Source of the DNA: Nostocoides sp. F2B08
GTDB lineage: Bacteria > Actinomycetota > Actinomycetes > Actinomycetales > Dermatophilaceae
Assembly (NCBI RefSeq): GCF_009184895.1
Contig: NZ_WESE01000007.1
Coordinates: forward strand, 149,167 to 213,166
Direction: 5' to 3'
DNA length: 64,000 bases
Translations under genes and position numbers: made by a program
Shown: in pieces, positions 20,799 through 29,775 of the stretch
Position numbering within the stretch: position 1 is the first letter of the stretch
Layout: every line of letters begins with the position of its first letter
Notes under the pieces: model-generated
Seen by the model: the letters and a program-made list of their open reading frames with translations, nothing else
What the model was told of the DNA's origin: nothing
The model's database searches: none

Positions 20799-21997
20799 GA
20801 TCCGAGTCGGCCGACCGACGACGAGGGTGTCTCCTCGTCGAACGGCAGGGTCGAGGCAGTGGTTCCGGCTGCTGCGAGCGGCGGACTCAGGCCGAGATGG
20901 GCGAAGGCGGTCGCGGTCGCGAGACGACCTCGTGGGCTGCGCACCATGAAGCCCTCGCGGACCAGGAACGGCTCGGCGACAGTCTCCACGGTCTCGGTCT
21001 CCTCGCCGACGGCGATGGCCAAGGTGGAGAGCCCCACGGGCCCGCCCCCGAAGCGGGTGCACAGGGCCGACAGGACCGCGCGGTCGAGACGATCCAGGCC
21101 GGCCTGGTCGACGTCGAAGAGGGCGAGTGCGGCCCGCGCGTCCTCCCGAGTCACCCGGTGACCCGGACTGCCATGCACCTCGGCGTAGTCGCGGACACGC
21201 CGGAGCAGACGGTTCGCGATGCGAGGCGTCCCCCGAGAGCGACCGGCGATCTCGACGATGGCCTCGTCGTGCGTCCGGACGTCGAGCAGACCGGCCGAGC
21301 GCCGGAGGATCGTCGCCAGGTCGGCGACGTCGTAGTAGTCGAGATGCCCAGTGAAACCGAAACGGTCACGAAGCGGCGCCGGCAGCAGGCCCGCCCTCGT
21401 CGTCGCACCGACGACGGTGAATGCGGGGAGCTCGAGTGGGATGGCCGTCGCTCCGGGACCCTTGCCGACGATGACATCGACGCGGAAGTCCTCCATGGCG
21501 AGGTAGAGCATCTCCTCGGCAGCGCGGCTCATCCGGTGGATCTCGTCGAGGAAGAGCACCTCTCCCTCGTCCAGCGAGGACAGGATCGACGCCAGGTCGC
21601 CCGCGTGCTGGATCGCCGGGCCGCTCGTCACCCGGATCGGACGCTCCAGCTCGGCGGCGACGATCATCGCGAGCGTGGTCTTGCCGAGGCCGGGTGGTCC
21701 CGAGAGAAGGACGTGGTCGGGCGCGGCGCCTCGCTGTTTCGCCGCGGCCAGGACGAGCCCGAGCTGGTCGCGCACTCGAGGCTGCCCGGGGAACTCGCTG
21801 AGCCTGCGGGGCCGCAGGGCGGCCTCGACCGTTCGCTCGTCCTCCCCGCCCGGCACCGGGTTGGCGTCGACGACTCGGGGGGTGCCAGCCGTGTCGAGAC
21901 TTTCCGCCCGGCTCAGGTCACCGTCCGGCACGTCCGCCTTCCGCGCCGGGTCTTCGTGGGCCGAACCCTCGTGAATGTCGTTCGTGTAGCCGGTCAT
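20795..21997 (-). CDS. ruvB: Holliday junction branch migration helicase RuvB
   Basis: AAA+ motor of the RuvAB complex. The 400-residue protein shows the Walker A motif [13 protein letters not shown], Walker [11 protein letters not shown], sensor [19 protein letters not shown] and the C-terminal winged helix with [14 protein letters not shown]. About 55 extra N-terminal residues precede the usual start near [16 protein letters not shown], so a shorter start is possible. It overlaps ruvA by 4 nt. Confidence 0.96.
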   Translation of the reverse strand: MTGYTNDIHEGSAHEDPARKADVPDGDLSRAESLDTAGTPRVVDANPVPGGEDERTVEAALRPRRLSEFPGQPRVRDQLGLVLAAAKQRGAAPDHVLLSGPPGLGKTTLAMIVAAELERPIRVTSGPAIQHAGDLASILSSLDEGEVLFLDEIHRMSRAAEEMLYLAMEDFRVDVIVGKGPGATAIPLELPAFTVVGATTRAGLLPAPLRDRFGFTGHLDYYDVADLATILRRSAGLLDVRTHDEAIVEIAGRSRGTPRIANRLLRRVRDYAEVHGSPGHRVTREDARAALALFDVDQAGLDRLDRAVLSALCTRFGGGPVGLSTLAIAVGEETETVETVAEPFLVREGFMVRSPRGRLATATAFAHLGLSPPLAAAGTTASTLPFDEETPSSSVGRLGS

Positions 21998-22599
21998 GTT
22001 CGCAGCCCTCGAAGCGCCAACCGCAACAGCGTGGAGACGTCCCGCTCATCCGGATGCTCCCGCGCCACGGCGGACACTGTGTCGCCGGCCTGCTTCGCCG
22101 AGTAGCCCAGTCCGGTCAACGCCTCCGTCACCTGTGCGCGCCAGTCGTCGCCGCCGCCGCGAGCGGCATCCGTGGGTGCGCTCCCCGTGCCCGGGGCGGC
22201 GTGGCCGACCTTGTCGCGCAGTTCGAGGACGAGGCGCTCGGCCGACTTCGCACCGATGCCCGGCACGCGAGTCAGAGCCTTCGTATCCCCCTCGGACAGC
22301 GCCTTGCGCAGATCATCCGGACCCATGACGGAGAGCATGGCAAGGGCGATGCGCGGTCCCACACCGGAGACGCTCTGCACCGTCTCGAACATGTCGCGCT
22401 CGTCGACAGATCCGAAACCGTAGAGGGTGAGGGCGTCCTCGCGGACCACGAGGGTGGTCGCCAAGAGCAGCTGCGACCCGGTCCGGGACGCCGCGGCGGT
22501 CGCCGGCGTGGTGTGCACGAGAAGACCCACCCCGCCCACTCCGAGTACCACGCGGTCGAGCGCCGCATGCTCGACGACACCTGCGAGTGAGGCGATCAT
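21994..22599 (-). CDS. ruvA: Holliday junction binding protein RuvA
   Basis: RuvA tetramers clamp the four-way junction and load RuvB. The 201-residue protein begins [19 protein letters not shown] (OB fold), has the two helix-hairpin-helix motifs around [16 protein letters not shown] and [17 protein letters not shown], and ends in the RuvB-binding domain ([12 protein letters not shown]). It overlaps ruvC by 4 nt and ruvB by 4 nt. Confidence 0.97.
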   Translation of the reverse strand: MIASLAGVVEHAALDRVVLGVGGVGLLVHTTPATAAASRTGSQLLLATTLVVREDALTLYGFGSVDERDMFETVQSVSGVGPRIALAMLSVMGPDDLRKALSEGDTKALTRVPGIGAKSAERLVLELRDKVGHAAPGTGSAPTDAARGGGDDWRAQVTEALTGLGYSAKQAGDTVSAVAREHPDERDVSTLLRLALRGLRT

Positions 22600-23102
22600 C
22601 GCCCGGCTGCCAGACGCTCTAGCCGCTCGCTCGCCCCACCGCGCCAGGCGTGGCACACCGCGAGCGCGAGAGCGTCCGCAGCGTCGGCCGGCCGGGGCGG
22701 CTCCTCGAGGCCGAGGATGCGCTGCACCATCGCCGTGACCTGACGTTTGTCGGCCCGACCCGAGCCGGTGACGGCCGCCTTGACCTCGGTCGGGGTGTGG
22801 AACGCGACCGGAAGCCCGGCGCGAGCCGCGACGAGGATGGCGATGGCGCTCGCGTGCGCAGTCGTCATCACCGACGCGACGTTCACGTCGGCGAACACCC
22901 GCTCGACGGCGACCCGGTCGGGTGTGAACCGCTCGAGCCAGACCTGGAGCTGCTCCTCGAGGTAGAGGAGCCGCTCCCCTGGCTCGGCGTCGCGTGGTGT
23001 GCGCACCACACCGACGGCCACCATGGTGGCTCGGCCGGGCCGGGCGTCGACGACCCCGAGACCACATCGGGTCAGTCCGGGGTCGACACCGAGGACGCGC
23101 AT
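22596..23102 (-). CDS. ruvC: Crossover junction endodeoxyribonuclease RuvC
   Basis: Resolvase cutting Holliday junctions. In the 168-residue protein the acidic catalytic residues are visible: D7 (GVDPGL), E67 (VAVERVF), and D140/D143 (PADAADALA). It is slightly shorter than many RuvC proteins but complete. It is the first gene of ruvC-ruvA-ruvB, and an SOS box lies 46-62 nt upstream, so the operon is probably DNA-damage inducible. Confidence 0.97.
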   Translation of the reverse strand: MRVLGVDPGLTRCGLGVVDARPGRATMVAVGVVRTPRDAEPGERLLYLEEQLQVWLERFTPDRVAVERVFADVNVASVMTTAHASAIAILVAARAGLPVAFHTPTEVKAAVTGSGRADKRQVTAMVQRILGLEEPPRPADAADALALAVCHAWRGGASERLERLAAGR

Positions 23103-23148
23103 ACGGGCGACACCACCTTGGTCGAGGAGACGGACTGCACGGACGGGC

Positions 23149-23164
23149 TAGAACACCTGTTCGG
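23149..23164 (-). promoter_or_regulatory. LexA-binding SOS box upstream of ruvC
   Basis: TAGAACACCTGTTCGG contains a perfect GAAC-N4-GTTC core (23151-23162), matching the actinobacterial SOS box consensus TCGAAC-N4-GTTCGA at all core positions. It is about 46 nt upstream of the ruvC start, the right place to block its promoter. ruvCAB is a known LexA regulon member in mycobacteria. Confidence 0.8.
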
Positions 23165-23263
23165 ACGACACGCTAGCCCGACACGACGGTTGCGCAGCGC
23201 CCAACACGCCGGGTCGATCGGATCGGTCGGCTCGCGGCTTCGTCTGCCGACCGCCGCCGCAGG

Positions 23264-24025
23264 TCAGTCCTCGTCGTCCAGCTGGGCGAGGACCTCGTCG
23301 GGGATGTCGCCGTTGGCGAACACGTTCTGGACGTCATCGGAGTCTTCGAGGGCGTCGATGACCCTGATCATCCTGCGGGCACCCTCGAGATCGAGCGGAA
23401 CCTGCAGGCTCGGAACCCAGGAGGCCTCGGCTGAGTCGTACTCGACTCCGGCGTCCTGGAGGGCGGTCCGCACGGCGACGACGTCGCTGGCCTCCGAGAC
23501 CACCTCCCACGTCTCCCCATTGTCTCCGATCTCCTCGGCACCGGCCTCGAGGACGACCTCGAGCAGCCCGTCCTCGTCAGGCGCTGCCTCCTTCGGGACG
23601 ATCACGACACCCTTGCGGTTGAAGAGGTAGGAGACGGAACCGGGATCGGCGAGTGTGCCGCCGTTGCGGGTGAGCGCGGTACGCACCTCGGCGGCCGCGC
23701 GGTTGCGGTTGTCCGTGAGGCACTCGATGAGGATGGCCACACCTCCGGGGGCGTAGCCCTCGTACGTGATGGTCTCCCAGTCCGACCCTCCGGCTTCGGC
23801 ACCGGAGCCACGCTTGACCGCGCGGTCGATGTTGTCGTTGGGGACCGAGGACTTCTTGGCCTTCTGGATGGCGTCGTAGAGAGTGGGGTTGCCCGCCGGG
23901 TCGCCACCACCCGTTCTGGCAGCCACCTCGATGTTCTTGATGAGCTTGGCGAACAGCTTGCCTCGCTTGGCGTCGATCGCAGCCTTCTTGTGCTTGGTCG
24001 TCGCCCACTTGGAGTGGCCGCTCAT
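23264..24025 (-). CDS. YebC/PmpR family transcriptional regulatory protein
   Basis: Conserved YebC protein of 253 residues; members act as transcription regulators or translation factors for difficult stretches. It begins [25 protein letters not shown], the family hallmark, and carries [22 protein letters not shown] in the middle. A second ATG directly upstream (24028) is possible. The gene has its own -10 TAGGAT at 24104-24099 (minus) and a GAAGGTAGG ribosome-binding region. Its position between pdxT and ruvC is standard for actinobacteria. Confidence 0.95.
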   Translation of the reverse strand: MSGHSKWATTKHKKAAIDAKRGKLFAKLIKNIEVAARTGGGDPAGNPTLYDAIQKAKKSSVPNDNIDRAVKRGSGAEAGGSDWETITYEGYAPGGVAILIECLTDNRNRAAAEVRTALTRNGGTLADPGSVSYLFNRKGVVIVPKEAAPDEDGLLEVVLEAGAEEIGDNGETWEVVSEASDVVAVRTALQDAGVEYDSAEASWVPSLQVPLDLEGARRMIRVIDALEDSDDVQNVFANGDIPDEVLAQLDDED

Positions 24026-24092
24026 CACTACCTACCTTCGCGCGTCGTCGTGCGTGCGCCGGGCCCGTGCGTTCCGTCCCGGCCAGAGCCGA

Positions 24093-24111
24093 CTGCCGAT
24101 CCTACCGGCAG
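24093..24111 (-). terminator. Hairpin after pdxT overlapping the yebC promoter
   Basis: CTGCCG and CGGCAG form a 6-bp stem with a 7-nt loop, 35 nt downstream... in sequence order it lies between the yebC start and the pdxT stop on the minus strand, where yebC is downstream of pdxT only in coordinate terms. On the minus strand the loop holds TAGGAT, a good -10 for yebC. Because pdxT ends at 24146 and transcription continues toward 24093, the hairpin can also act as the pdxST terminator. Confidence 0.4.
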
Positions 24112-24145
24112 GCCCGACACGGTCCCACCACCGTCGCCCCTGTGG

Positions 24146-24754
24146 TCAGCGGCTGCCGACGAGGTCGTCGACGAACATCCGGTGGACCCGGAGGTCGCCG
24201 GTGACCTCCGGGTGGAACGACGTCGCAAGGAGCCGACCCGCGCGGACGGCGACCGGATGGGAGACACCGTCGCGCTCGACGCTCGCGAGAACCTCGACCG
24301 AGTCACCGTGGTGCTCGACCCAGGGTGCGCGGATGAAGACCGCCCGCACGGGGTCGGACCCGAGACAGTCGATGACCAGGTCGGCCTCGAAGGAGTCGAC
24401 CTGCCGTCCGAACGCGTTGCGTCGGACCGTGATGTCGAGTCCACCGAGGGTCCTCTGGTCCGCGCGCCCCCCGACGAGCCGGTCGGCGAGCATGATCATT
24501 CCCGCGCAGCTCCCGAAAACCGGCAGACCGGAGCGGATCGCCGAGGTGAGCGGCGCATACAGCCCGAATGCTCGCACGAGCTTGTCCATGACGGTCGACT
24601 CCCCCCCAGGGATGACCAGTCCGGCAATTCCCTCGAGGTCGCCGGGCCGGCGAACCGCGCGGGGCTCGGCCCCGACCGCGACGAGCGCGGCGGAGTGCTC
24701 GCGAACGTCGCCCTGAACCGCGAGGACGCCGATCTGCGGCCTGCCGGCTACCAC
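24146..24754 (-). CDS. pdxT: Pyridoxal 5'-phosphate synthase glutaminase subunit PdxT
   Basis: Glutaminase that feeds ammonia to PdxS for de novo vitamin B6 synthesis. The 202-residue class I amidotransferase has [14 protein letters not shown], the nucleophile Cys in [10 protein letters not shown] and the His-Glu pair in SFHPEVTGD. Its start overlaps the pdxS end by 7 nt, so the two subunits are coupled. Confidence 0.96.
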   Translation of the reverse strand: MVAGRPQIGVLAVQGDVREHSAALVAVGAEPRAVRRPGDLEGIAGLVIPGGESTVMDKLVRAFGLYAPLTSAIRSGLPVFGSCAGMIMLADRLVGGRADQRTLGGLDITVRRNAFGRQVDSFEADLVIDCLGSDPVRAVFIRAPWVEHHGDSVEVLASVERDGVSHPVAVRAGRLLATSFHPEVTGDLRVHRMFVDDLVGSR

Positions 24755-25737
24755 CCGCGCTCGGCGAGGCGGTGGGGCACGGGGATCGAGTCCACGCTGA
24801 TCCCGACCATGGCCTCGCCCAGCCCACGGGAGACCGCGGCGATCACGTCGGGGTCGTCGTAGAAGGTCGTGGCCCGCACGATCGCCTCTGCCCGTTGGGC
24901 CGGGTTGCCCGACTTGAAGATTCCGGACCCGACGAAGACGCCCTCGGCTCCGAGCTGCATCATCATCGCGGCGTCGGCCGGCGTCGCGATCCCGCCTGCC
25001 GTGAACAGGACGACCGGCAGACGGCCGGCCTGCGCGACCTCACTGACCAGGTCGTACGGCGCCTGCAGCTCCTTGGCCGCGACGTAGAGCTCGTCCTCCG
25101 GCAGCGACTGGAGCCGACGGATCTCCTGCCGGATCCGGCGCATGTGGGTCGTCGCGTTGGAGACGTCGCCGGTCCCGGCCTCGCCCTTCGAGCGGATCAT
25201 CGCTGCGCCCTCGGTGATACGGCGCAGCGCCTCACCGAGGTTGGTGGCGCCGCAGACGAAGGGGACCGTGAAGGCCCACTTGTCGATGTGGTGCTCGTAG
25301 TCCGCCGGCGTGAGCACCTCGGACTCGTCGATGTAGTCCACGCCGAGGCTCTGTAGGACCTGGGCCTCGACGAAGTGACCGATCCGAGCCTTCGCCATGA
25401 CGGGGATCGAGACCGCCTCGATGATCCCGTCGATCATGTCGGGGTCGCTCATCCGCGAGACTCCCCCCTCGGCCCGGATGTCAGCGGGGACGCGTTCGAG
25501 AGCCATCACGGCGACGGCGCCAGCATCCTCGGCGATCTTCGCCTGCTCGGGCGTGACGACATCCATGATGACGCCACCCTTGAGCATGTCGGCCATCCCG
25601 CGCTTGACGCGGTTCGTGCCCGTGCCGGTGGTGGCGGAGCCGGGAGTGCCGGAACCGGGCGCCGCCGGGTCGGTGGTCGCGAAGCCGGGCGAGGATGGTC
25701 CCGCGGAGGCGGTCTGCGGGTCGGTGTGGGTGCTCAT
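24748..25737 (-). CDS. pdxS: Pyridoxal 5'-phosphate synthase lyase subunit PdxS
   Basis: Synthase subunit forming PLP from ribose 5-phosphate, glyceraldehyde 3-phosphate and ammonia. The 329-residue protein has a roughly 45-residue Ser/Pro/Gly-rich N-terminal extension, then [40 protein letters not shown], and [13 protein letters not shown] with the lysines that carry substrate intermediates. A TACACT -10 box ends 7 nt before ATG 25737, so the message may be leaderless. Confidence 0.97.
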   Translation of the reverse strand: MSTHTDPQTASAGPSSPGFATTDPAAPGSGTPGSATTGTGTNRVKRGMADMLKGGVIMDVVTPEQAKIAEDAGAVAVMALERVPADIRAEGGVSRMSDPDMIDGIIEAVSIPVMAKARIGHFVEAQVLQSLGVDYIDESEVLTPADYEHHIDKWAFTVPFVCGATNLGEALRRITEGAAMIRSKGEAGTGDVSNATTHMRRIRQEIRRLQSLPEDELYVAAKELQAPYDLVSEVAQAGRLPVVLFTAGGIATPADAAMMMQLGAEGVFVGSGIFKSGNPAQRAEAIVRATTFYDDPDVIAAVSRGLGEAMVGISVDSIPVPHRLAERGW

Positions 25738-25744
25738 GCGATGA

Positions 25745-25750
25745 AGTGTA
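25745..25750 (-). promoter_or_regulatory. Leaderless promoter of pdxS
   Basis: TACACT on the minus strand lies 7 nt before ATG 25737 with no Shine-Dalgarno sequence between, the spacing expected when the start codon is the first transcribed codon. Confidence 0.45.
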
Positions 25751-25763
25751 GGTCTGAGCAGAC

Positions 25764-26357
25764 TCAGGCCTGGTAGCGCACCTCGTCGTCGAACTCGACG
25801 GTCTCGGGAAGGGGTGCCCGGCCCGCGAGCCGGAAGAGCCGGACGGTTCCCTTTCGACGCACGCGCTGGACCTCGGTGACGGCCTGGTTGTGGAACCTGC
25901 GGGCCAGCTGGACCCGAAGTGCCGTCGCCTCGATCCGTCCGAGCACCTCCTCCGCCGCCACCCCGCCGCGCACCCGCACGTCCGCGAGGGTCTCCGCGGT
26001 CAGGGCGACCGAGAAGGCCTCGGTCAGGTTGGACTCCGCCGCCTCCCGGCCGCTGAAGGTCTGGCCGTGCAGGAGGTCGGACCCGTGCCGCTCACCAGCA
26101 CGCTCCGCACCGGCCCGCTCCAGCGAGTGGGACGCGGCGTCGACGAGGAGGAGGGACGTGGCCGGGTCCAGCAGACCGGACGTGCCGAGCTCGAGGGCGG
26201 ACTCCGCGCGACGGATGACCTGCGCATCGAGCGCCGCCAGAGATCCCTCGACCTTGGCGTGAAGCCTGTCGAGCCTGGCCGCGGAGTAGGTGAGGTACCA
26301 CGCCAGGAGGACGAACCCGACGAGGGCGAGCGCGACCCACGTGATCGTCTCCATCAT
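25764..26357 (-). CDS. Single-pass membrane protein of the pimA locus
   Basis: Protein of 197 residues with one N-terminal membrane helix (about 5-24) and a helical cytoplasmic part starting [23 protein letters not shown], resembling the N-terminal half of the mycobacterial membrane protein next to pimA (which adds a Nudix domain absent here) and LemA-like proteins. Function is not established. Two start codons (26354, 26357) are adjacent; the gene overlaps the pimA stop, which implies coupling to phosphatidylinositol mannoside synthesis. Confidence 0.75.
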   Translation of the reverse strand: MMETITWVALALVGFVLLAWYLTYSAARLDRLHAKVEGSLAALDAQVIRRAESALELGTSGLLDPATSLLLVDAASHSLERAGAERAGERHGSDLLHGQTFSGREAAESNLTEAFSVALTAETLADVRVRGGVAAEEVLGRIEATALRVQLARRFHNQAVTEVQRVRRKGTVRLFRLAGRAPLPETVEFDDEVRYQA

Positions 26358-27547
26358 CCGCGACCACCCTCGGAACGGCGGCGGGGCCGAACGATCCGGG
26401 ACCACAGCCCGGTCTCCTCGACATCGGCGGCGGCGTCCGCGGTCTGCGTCACCGTCTCGTAGACGGCCAGGATCTGGGCCGCGACGACCGGCCAGTCGTA
26501 CCTCCGGGCCCGCTGCTGCCCGGCGGAGCGGAGTCGGGCTCGCTCCGCGTCGTCGCCGAGCAGCCCGAGCACGGCGGCGGCGCACGAGTCGGGGTCCCCG
26601 GTCGTGAACAGGCGGCCGTTGGCCTGGCCGTCGAGGACGGCGGTGAAGGCGGCGAGGTCGCTCGCCACGACGGGGGCGCCGGCAGCCATCGCCTCGACGA
26701 GCACGATGCCGAAGCTCTCACCTCCGGTGTGCGGTGCCACGTAGGCGTCGACCGAGGCGAACAGAGCGGCTTTGTCCTCGTCGCTGATCAGACCGAGGAA
26801 CGTGCAGGCCGCGCCGACCTGCGGGCTCATACGCTCCCGGGCAGCGGCCACGTCTCCGGGACCGGCGATGAGCAGGCGCGCCCTGGGCCGGTCGCGGAGG
26901 ATGCGCTCCATGGCCGCGCTGATGACGGGTAGACCCTTGCGCGGTTCGTCGATCCGACCGAGGAACGCCAGGGTGGGCGCGCTGGGTGTCCCGCGCCACT
27001 CGTCCCGGGCCTCGGCCCGGGCGAAGTCGTCGACGCACACGCCATTGGGGATCACCACCGCGTCCCCACCCAAGTGCGAGGTGACGGTCCGGCGGGCCGC
27101 CTCGGAGACGGCGATGCGTCCGACGATCTTCTCGAGCGAGGGACGCAGGAGGGGGTAGGCCGCCTGCATCGCTCTCGAACGCAGGTTGGACGTGTGGAAG
27201 GTCGCGACCACGGGGGCGTCCGTGGCCCAGAGGGTGAGAACCGAGACGCTCGGGGTCACCGGCTCGTGGATGTGCACGACGTCGAAGTCCCCCTGCTCCA
27301 GCCACCGCGTGGTGCGCGCCGAGGTCACGGGCCCGAAGGTCAGCCGGGCTACCGACCCGTTGTATCGCACCGGCACCGCCCGTCCCGACGAGGTGAGATA
27401 GGCCGGCAGGTCCAGATCGTCGTCCGCAGGTGCGAGCACCTCGACCTCGTGACCGAGTCCGAGGAGGTACTCGGTGAGGTCCCGGACGTGGAACTGCACC
27501 CCGCCCGGGACGTCGAACGAGTAGGGGCAGACCATCCCGACCTTCAT
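26354..27547 (-). CDS. pimA: Phosphatidylinositol alpha-mannosyltransferase PimA
   Basis: GT4 glycosyltransferase adding the first mannose from GDP-mannose to phosphatidylinositol at the cytoplasmic membrane face. The 397-residue protein has the PimA start VGMVCPYSFDVPGGVQFHVR, the acceptor loop, and the C-terminal nucleotide-sugar motif GESFGIVLVEAMAAGAPVV. Order pgsA-patA-pimA is the diagnostic PIM cluster, supporting PimA over a generic GT4 enzyme. Confidence 0.93.
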   Translation of the reverse strand: MKVGMVCPYSFDVPGGVQFHVRDLTEYLLGLGHEVEVLAPADDDLDLPAYLTSSGRAVPVRYNGSVARLTFGPVTSARTTRWLEQGDFDVVHIHEPVTPSVSVLTLWATDAPVVATFHTSNLRSRAMQAAYPLLRPSLEKIVGRIAVSEAARRTVTSHLGGDAVVIPNGVCVDDFARAEARDEWRGTPSAPTLAFLGRIDEPRKGLPVISAAMERILRDRPRARLLIAGPGDVAAARERMSPQVGAACTFLGLISDEDKAALFASVDAYVAPHTGGESFGIVLVEAMAAGAPVVASDLAAFTAVLDGQANGRLFTTGDPDSCAAAVLGLLGDDAERARLRSAGQQRARRYDWPVVAAQILAVYETVTQTADAAADVEETGLWSRIVRPRRRSEGGRG

Positions 27548-27572
27548 CGGGCCGGTCTCACGTGCGGGCCGC

Positions 27573-28514
27573 TCACGATGCGACCCTCGCAGGGTCGAGG
27601 TGGCGAACGAACACCCGCTGCATCATGTGCCAGTCGACCGTGTGCATCCGCACCTCGTCGCCCAGGACGGCGGCGCACGACGCCGTCATCGCCTGCACCG
27701 CGCGGTGCCTGGACTCCCCCGCCGGCGCCGGAACACGGTCGTGGAACGTGATGACACTGCGCCACCCGCCGGGGCCGTCCGGGGCCGGCTCGTAGTGGAT
27801 CGAGACCGGGTGCAAGCTGCTCCCGGTGTCGTAGGCGAGGGCGGCCGGACCGATCGCGACCCGGCTGCGATCACCGGCGAAGTCGACCTCGAGACCGCGC
27901 CGCGTGAGGTCCCTGTCCGCGAGCAACGGGATGACGACGGGTTCGGCGGCCGCCTCCCGGAGGAGCTCGTAGACGTCGCCACCCCCGGTCAGGGGGATGA
28001 TGCGCATCCCGAGCCGTTGGCGGAAGTCCAGGAACTCCTCGAAGACCGGTTCAGGTCGCAGCCGCTCGGCGACGGTGACGACCGGCCCGAGGTGCCGTGT
28101 GGCCCAGGCGCCCGCCATGTCCCAGTTGCCGAGGTGCCCGAGGAAGCACACGACGGCGCGGCCCTCGTCCAGCGCGCCGCGAACCGGTCCGTCGCCGACG
28201 ACCCGGACCGCCCGGGTGAGCGCGTCCGGCTCGAGCTCGGGCAGCCGGAAGGCCTCGCACCAGTACCTCAAGTAGGACCGGGCACCCGCGCGAACGAGCC
28301 GGTCGAGCTCCTCGTCGCCGAGATCCGGATGAACCGTGCGGTAGTTGTCGCGTAGCCGACGCACGGATCCTCCGTCCTGACGCACCATGGCATCGGCGAT
28401 CCGGTCGAATACCGCGTATGCGGTGCGCTCCGGGAGCAGTCGGACCGCCTTCCACCCGAGCCGGTACCCAGCGACGACGATCGCGTCCTGGGCCCGGTGG
28501 CGCGCGCCGGTCAT
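27573..28514 (-). CDS. patA: Phosphatidylinositol mannoside acyltransferase
   Basis: LpxL/HtrB-like acyltransferase of 313 residues; in mycobacteria PatA acylates the 6-position of the first mannose of PIM. The catalytic H-x4-D type motif is visible as FLGHLGNWDMAGAW. There is no membrane anchor beyond an amphipathic N-terminus. The gene overlaps pgsA by 4 nt and precedes pimA by 25 nt. Confidence 0.9.
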   Translation of the reverse strand: MTGARHRAQDAIVVAGYRLGWKAVRLLPERTAYAVFDRIADAMVRQDGGSVRRLRDNYRTVHPDLGDEELDRLVRAGARSYLRYWCEAFRLPELEPDALTRAVRVVGDGPVRGALDEGRAVVCFLGHLGNWDMAGAWATRHLGPVVTVAERLRPEPVFEEFLDFRQRLGMRIIPLTGGGDVYELLREAAAEPVVIPLLADRDLTRRGLEVDFAGDRSRVAIGPAALAYDTGSSLHPVSIHYEPAPDGPGGWRSVITFHDRVPAPAGESRHRAVQAMTASCAAVLGDEVRMHTVDWHMMQRVFVRHLDPARVAS

Positions 28515-29125
28515 ACCCGCTCGGAGAGCGTCTGCCGTCGCACCTCGAGCATGCGCTGGACGATCGTGACCAGACTGGCCAGGGCGAGCAGCGCGAGCAC
28601 GACCGTCAGCAGGATCTCGGGGGCGCCGAGGCCGACGAACCCGGTGGCCGCGAGGACGAGCACGAGTCGCTCGGCCCGCTCCGCGATGCCGACGTTGGCC
28701 GTCAGGCCCAACCCTTCAGCGCGTGCCCGGGCGTACGACACGACCATGCCCAGGATGAGGCAGGCCAGCGCGAGACCGGCCATGATCGCGTTGTCGCCCG
28801 ACCCGGCGTACCACAGCACCAGACCGCCGAAGATCGCGGCGTCGGCGATCCTGTCGAGGGTGCTGTCGAGGAACGCGCCCCAGCGCGTGGAGCGGTCGTT
28901 CATCCGCGCCATGATTCCGTCGAGCGTGTCGAAGAACACGAACGCCGTGATGACGAGTGTGCCCGTCAGGAACTCCCGGCGCGGGTAGAACGCAAGGGAG
29001 CCGAAGCAGACACCGAGGGTGCCGACGATCGTCACGACGTCGGGGCTCACCCCGAGTTTGATGAGGAGCCTCGCGACCGGCGTCAGGAGCCGGGTGACGA
29101 AGGCGCGCGCGTACTTGTTCAGCAT
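28511..29125 (-). CDS. pgsA: CDP-alcohol phosphatidyltransferase, phosphatidylinositol phosphate synthase type
   Basis: Makes phosphatidylinositol phosphate from CDP-diacylglycerol and inositol phosphate, the first step of PIM synthesis. The complete catalytic signature is seen: DTLDGIMARMNDRSTRWG followed by AFLDSTLDRIAD. Several membrane segments follow. I chose ATG 29125 (MLNKYARAFVTRLL), the family start, over ATG 29167, which would overlap the divergent HIT gene. A TAGGCT -10 box lies 10 nt upstream. Confidence 0.93.
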   Translation of the reverse strand: MLNKYARAFVTRLLTPVARLLIKLGVSPDVVTIVGTLGVCFGSLAFYPRREFLTGTLVITAFVFFDTLDGIMARMNDRSTRWGAFLDSTLDRIADAAIFGGLVLWYAGSGDNAIMAGLALACLILGMVVSYARARAEGLGLTANVGIAERAERLVLVLAATGFVGLGAPEILLTVVLALLALASLVTIVQRMLEVRRQTLSERV

Positions 29126-29135
29126 GACGCTGGTC

Positions 29136-29158
29136 AGCCTAGCGGCCACCCGTAGGAT
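29136..29158. promoter_or_regulatory. Back-to-back promoters of pgsA and the HIT gene
   Basis: Minus-strand TAGGCT (29141-29136) is 10 nt before the pgsA ATG; plus-strand TAGGAT (29153-29158) is 7 nt before the HIT ATG. The two starts are only 40 bp apart, and the arrangement copies that at 11812-11830 almost base for base. Confidence 0.55.
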
Positions 29159-29165
29159 CGACGCC

Positions 29166-29738
29166 ATGACGACCCCTGAGCGGGACGCGCCCTCCGCCCC
29201 GCCGGAGTCCGTCGACGCCAGGGATCTGGCCGGTGTGGCGGACGGCTTCGAGCGGCTGTGGACGCCACACCGGATCGCCTATATCCGCGCGGAGCGTCCG
29301 ACGTCGGATCCGGGGGACGGCTGCCCCTTCTGCGTGGCGCCGACCCGCGCGGACGGGGACGGGCTCATCGTGCACCGCGGTGAGTGGTGCTACGTCGTGA
29401 TGAACCTCTTCCCCTACAACCCCGGTCACATCCTCGTGTGTCCCTACCGACACGTCTCGCTCTATGTCGACCTGACCGACGAGGAGACGCGCGAGTTCAC
29501 CGCTCTGACCAAGGCCGGACTCGTGGCCCTGCAGAGCTCCTCACAGCCGGCCGGCTTCAACATCGGGATGAACCAGGGCGAGATCGCCGGCGCCGGCGTG
29601 GCGGCTCATCTGCACCAGCACATCGTCCCCCGGTGGGGCGGGGATGCGAACTTCCTCCCGATCATCGCGCGGACCAAGGCGGTCCCCATGCTCATCGAGG
29701 ACGTTCGACGTCAGCTCATCGAGGCCTGGCCGACGTAG
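29166..29738 (+). CDS. HIT-domain hydrolase/phosphorylase
   Basis: Histidine-triad protein of 190 residues. The motif HLHQHIVPRW is present, as is the N-terminal zinc-type Cys pair GCPFC and the substrate stretch NLFPYNPGHILVCPYRH. Mycobacterial homologues in this locus act as diadenosine tetraphosphate phosphorylases, so a role in clearing Ap4A is likely. The gene is divergent from pgsA here, whereas it is co-directional in mycobacteria. It is convergent with thrS. Confidence 0.9.
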   Translation: MTTPERDAPSAPPESVDARDLAGVADGFERLWTPHRIAYIRAERPTSDPGDGCPFCVAPTRADGDGLIVHRGEWCYVVMNLFPYNPGHILVCPYRHVSLYVDLTDEETREFTALTKAGLVALQSSSQPAGFNIGMNQGEIAGAGVAAHLHQHIVPRWGGDANFLPIIARTKAVPMLIEDVRRQLIEAWPT

Positions 29739-29775
29739 GCCGACGTGGGACGCCCTCAGGGGTTCGCTGACCGGT

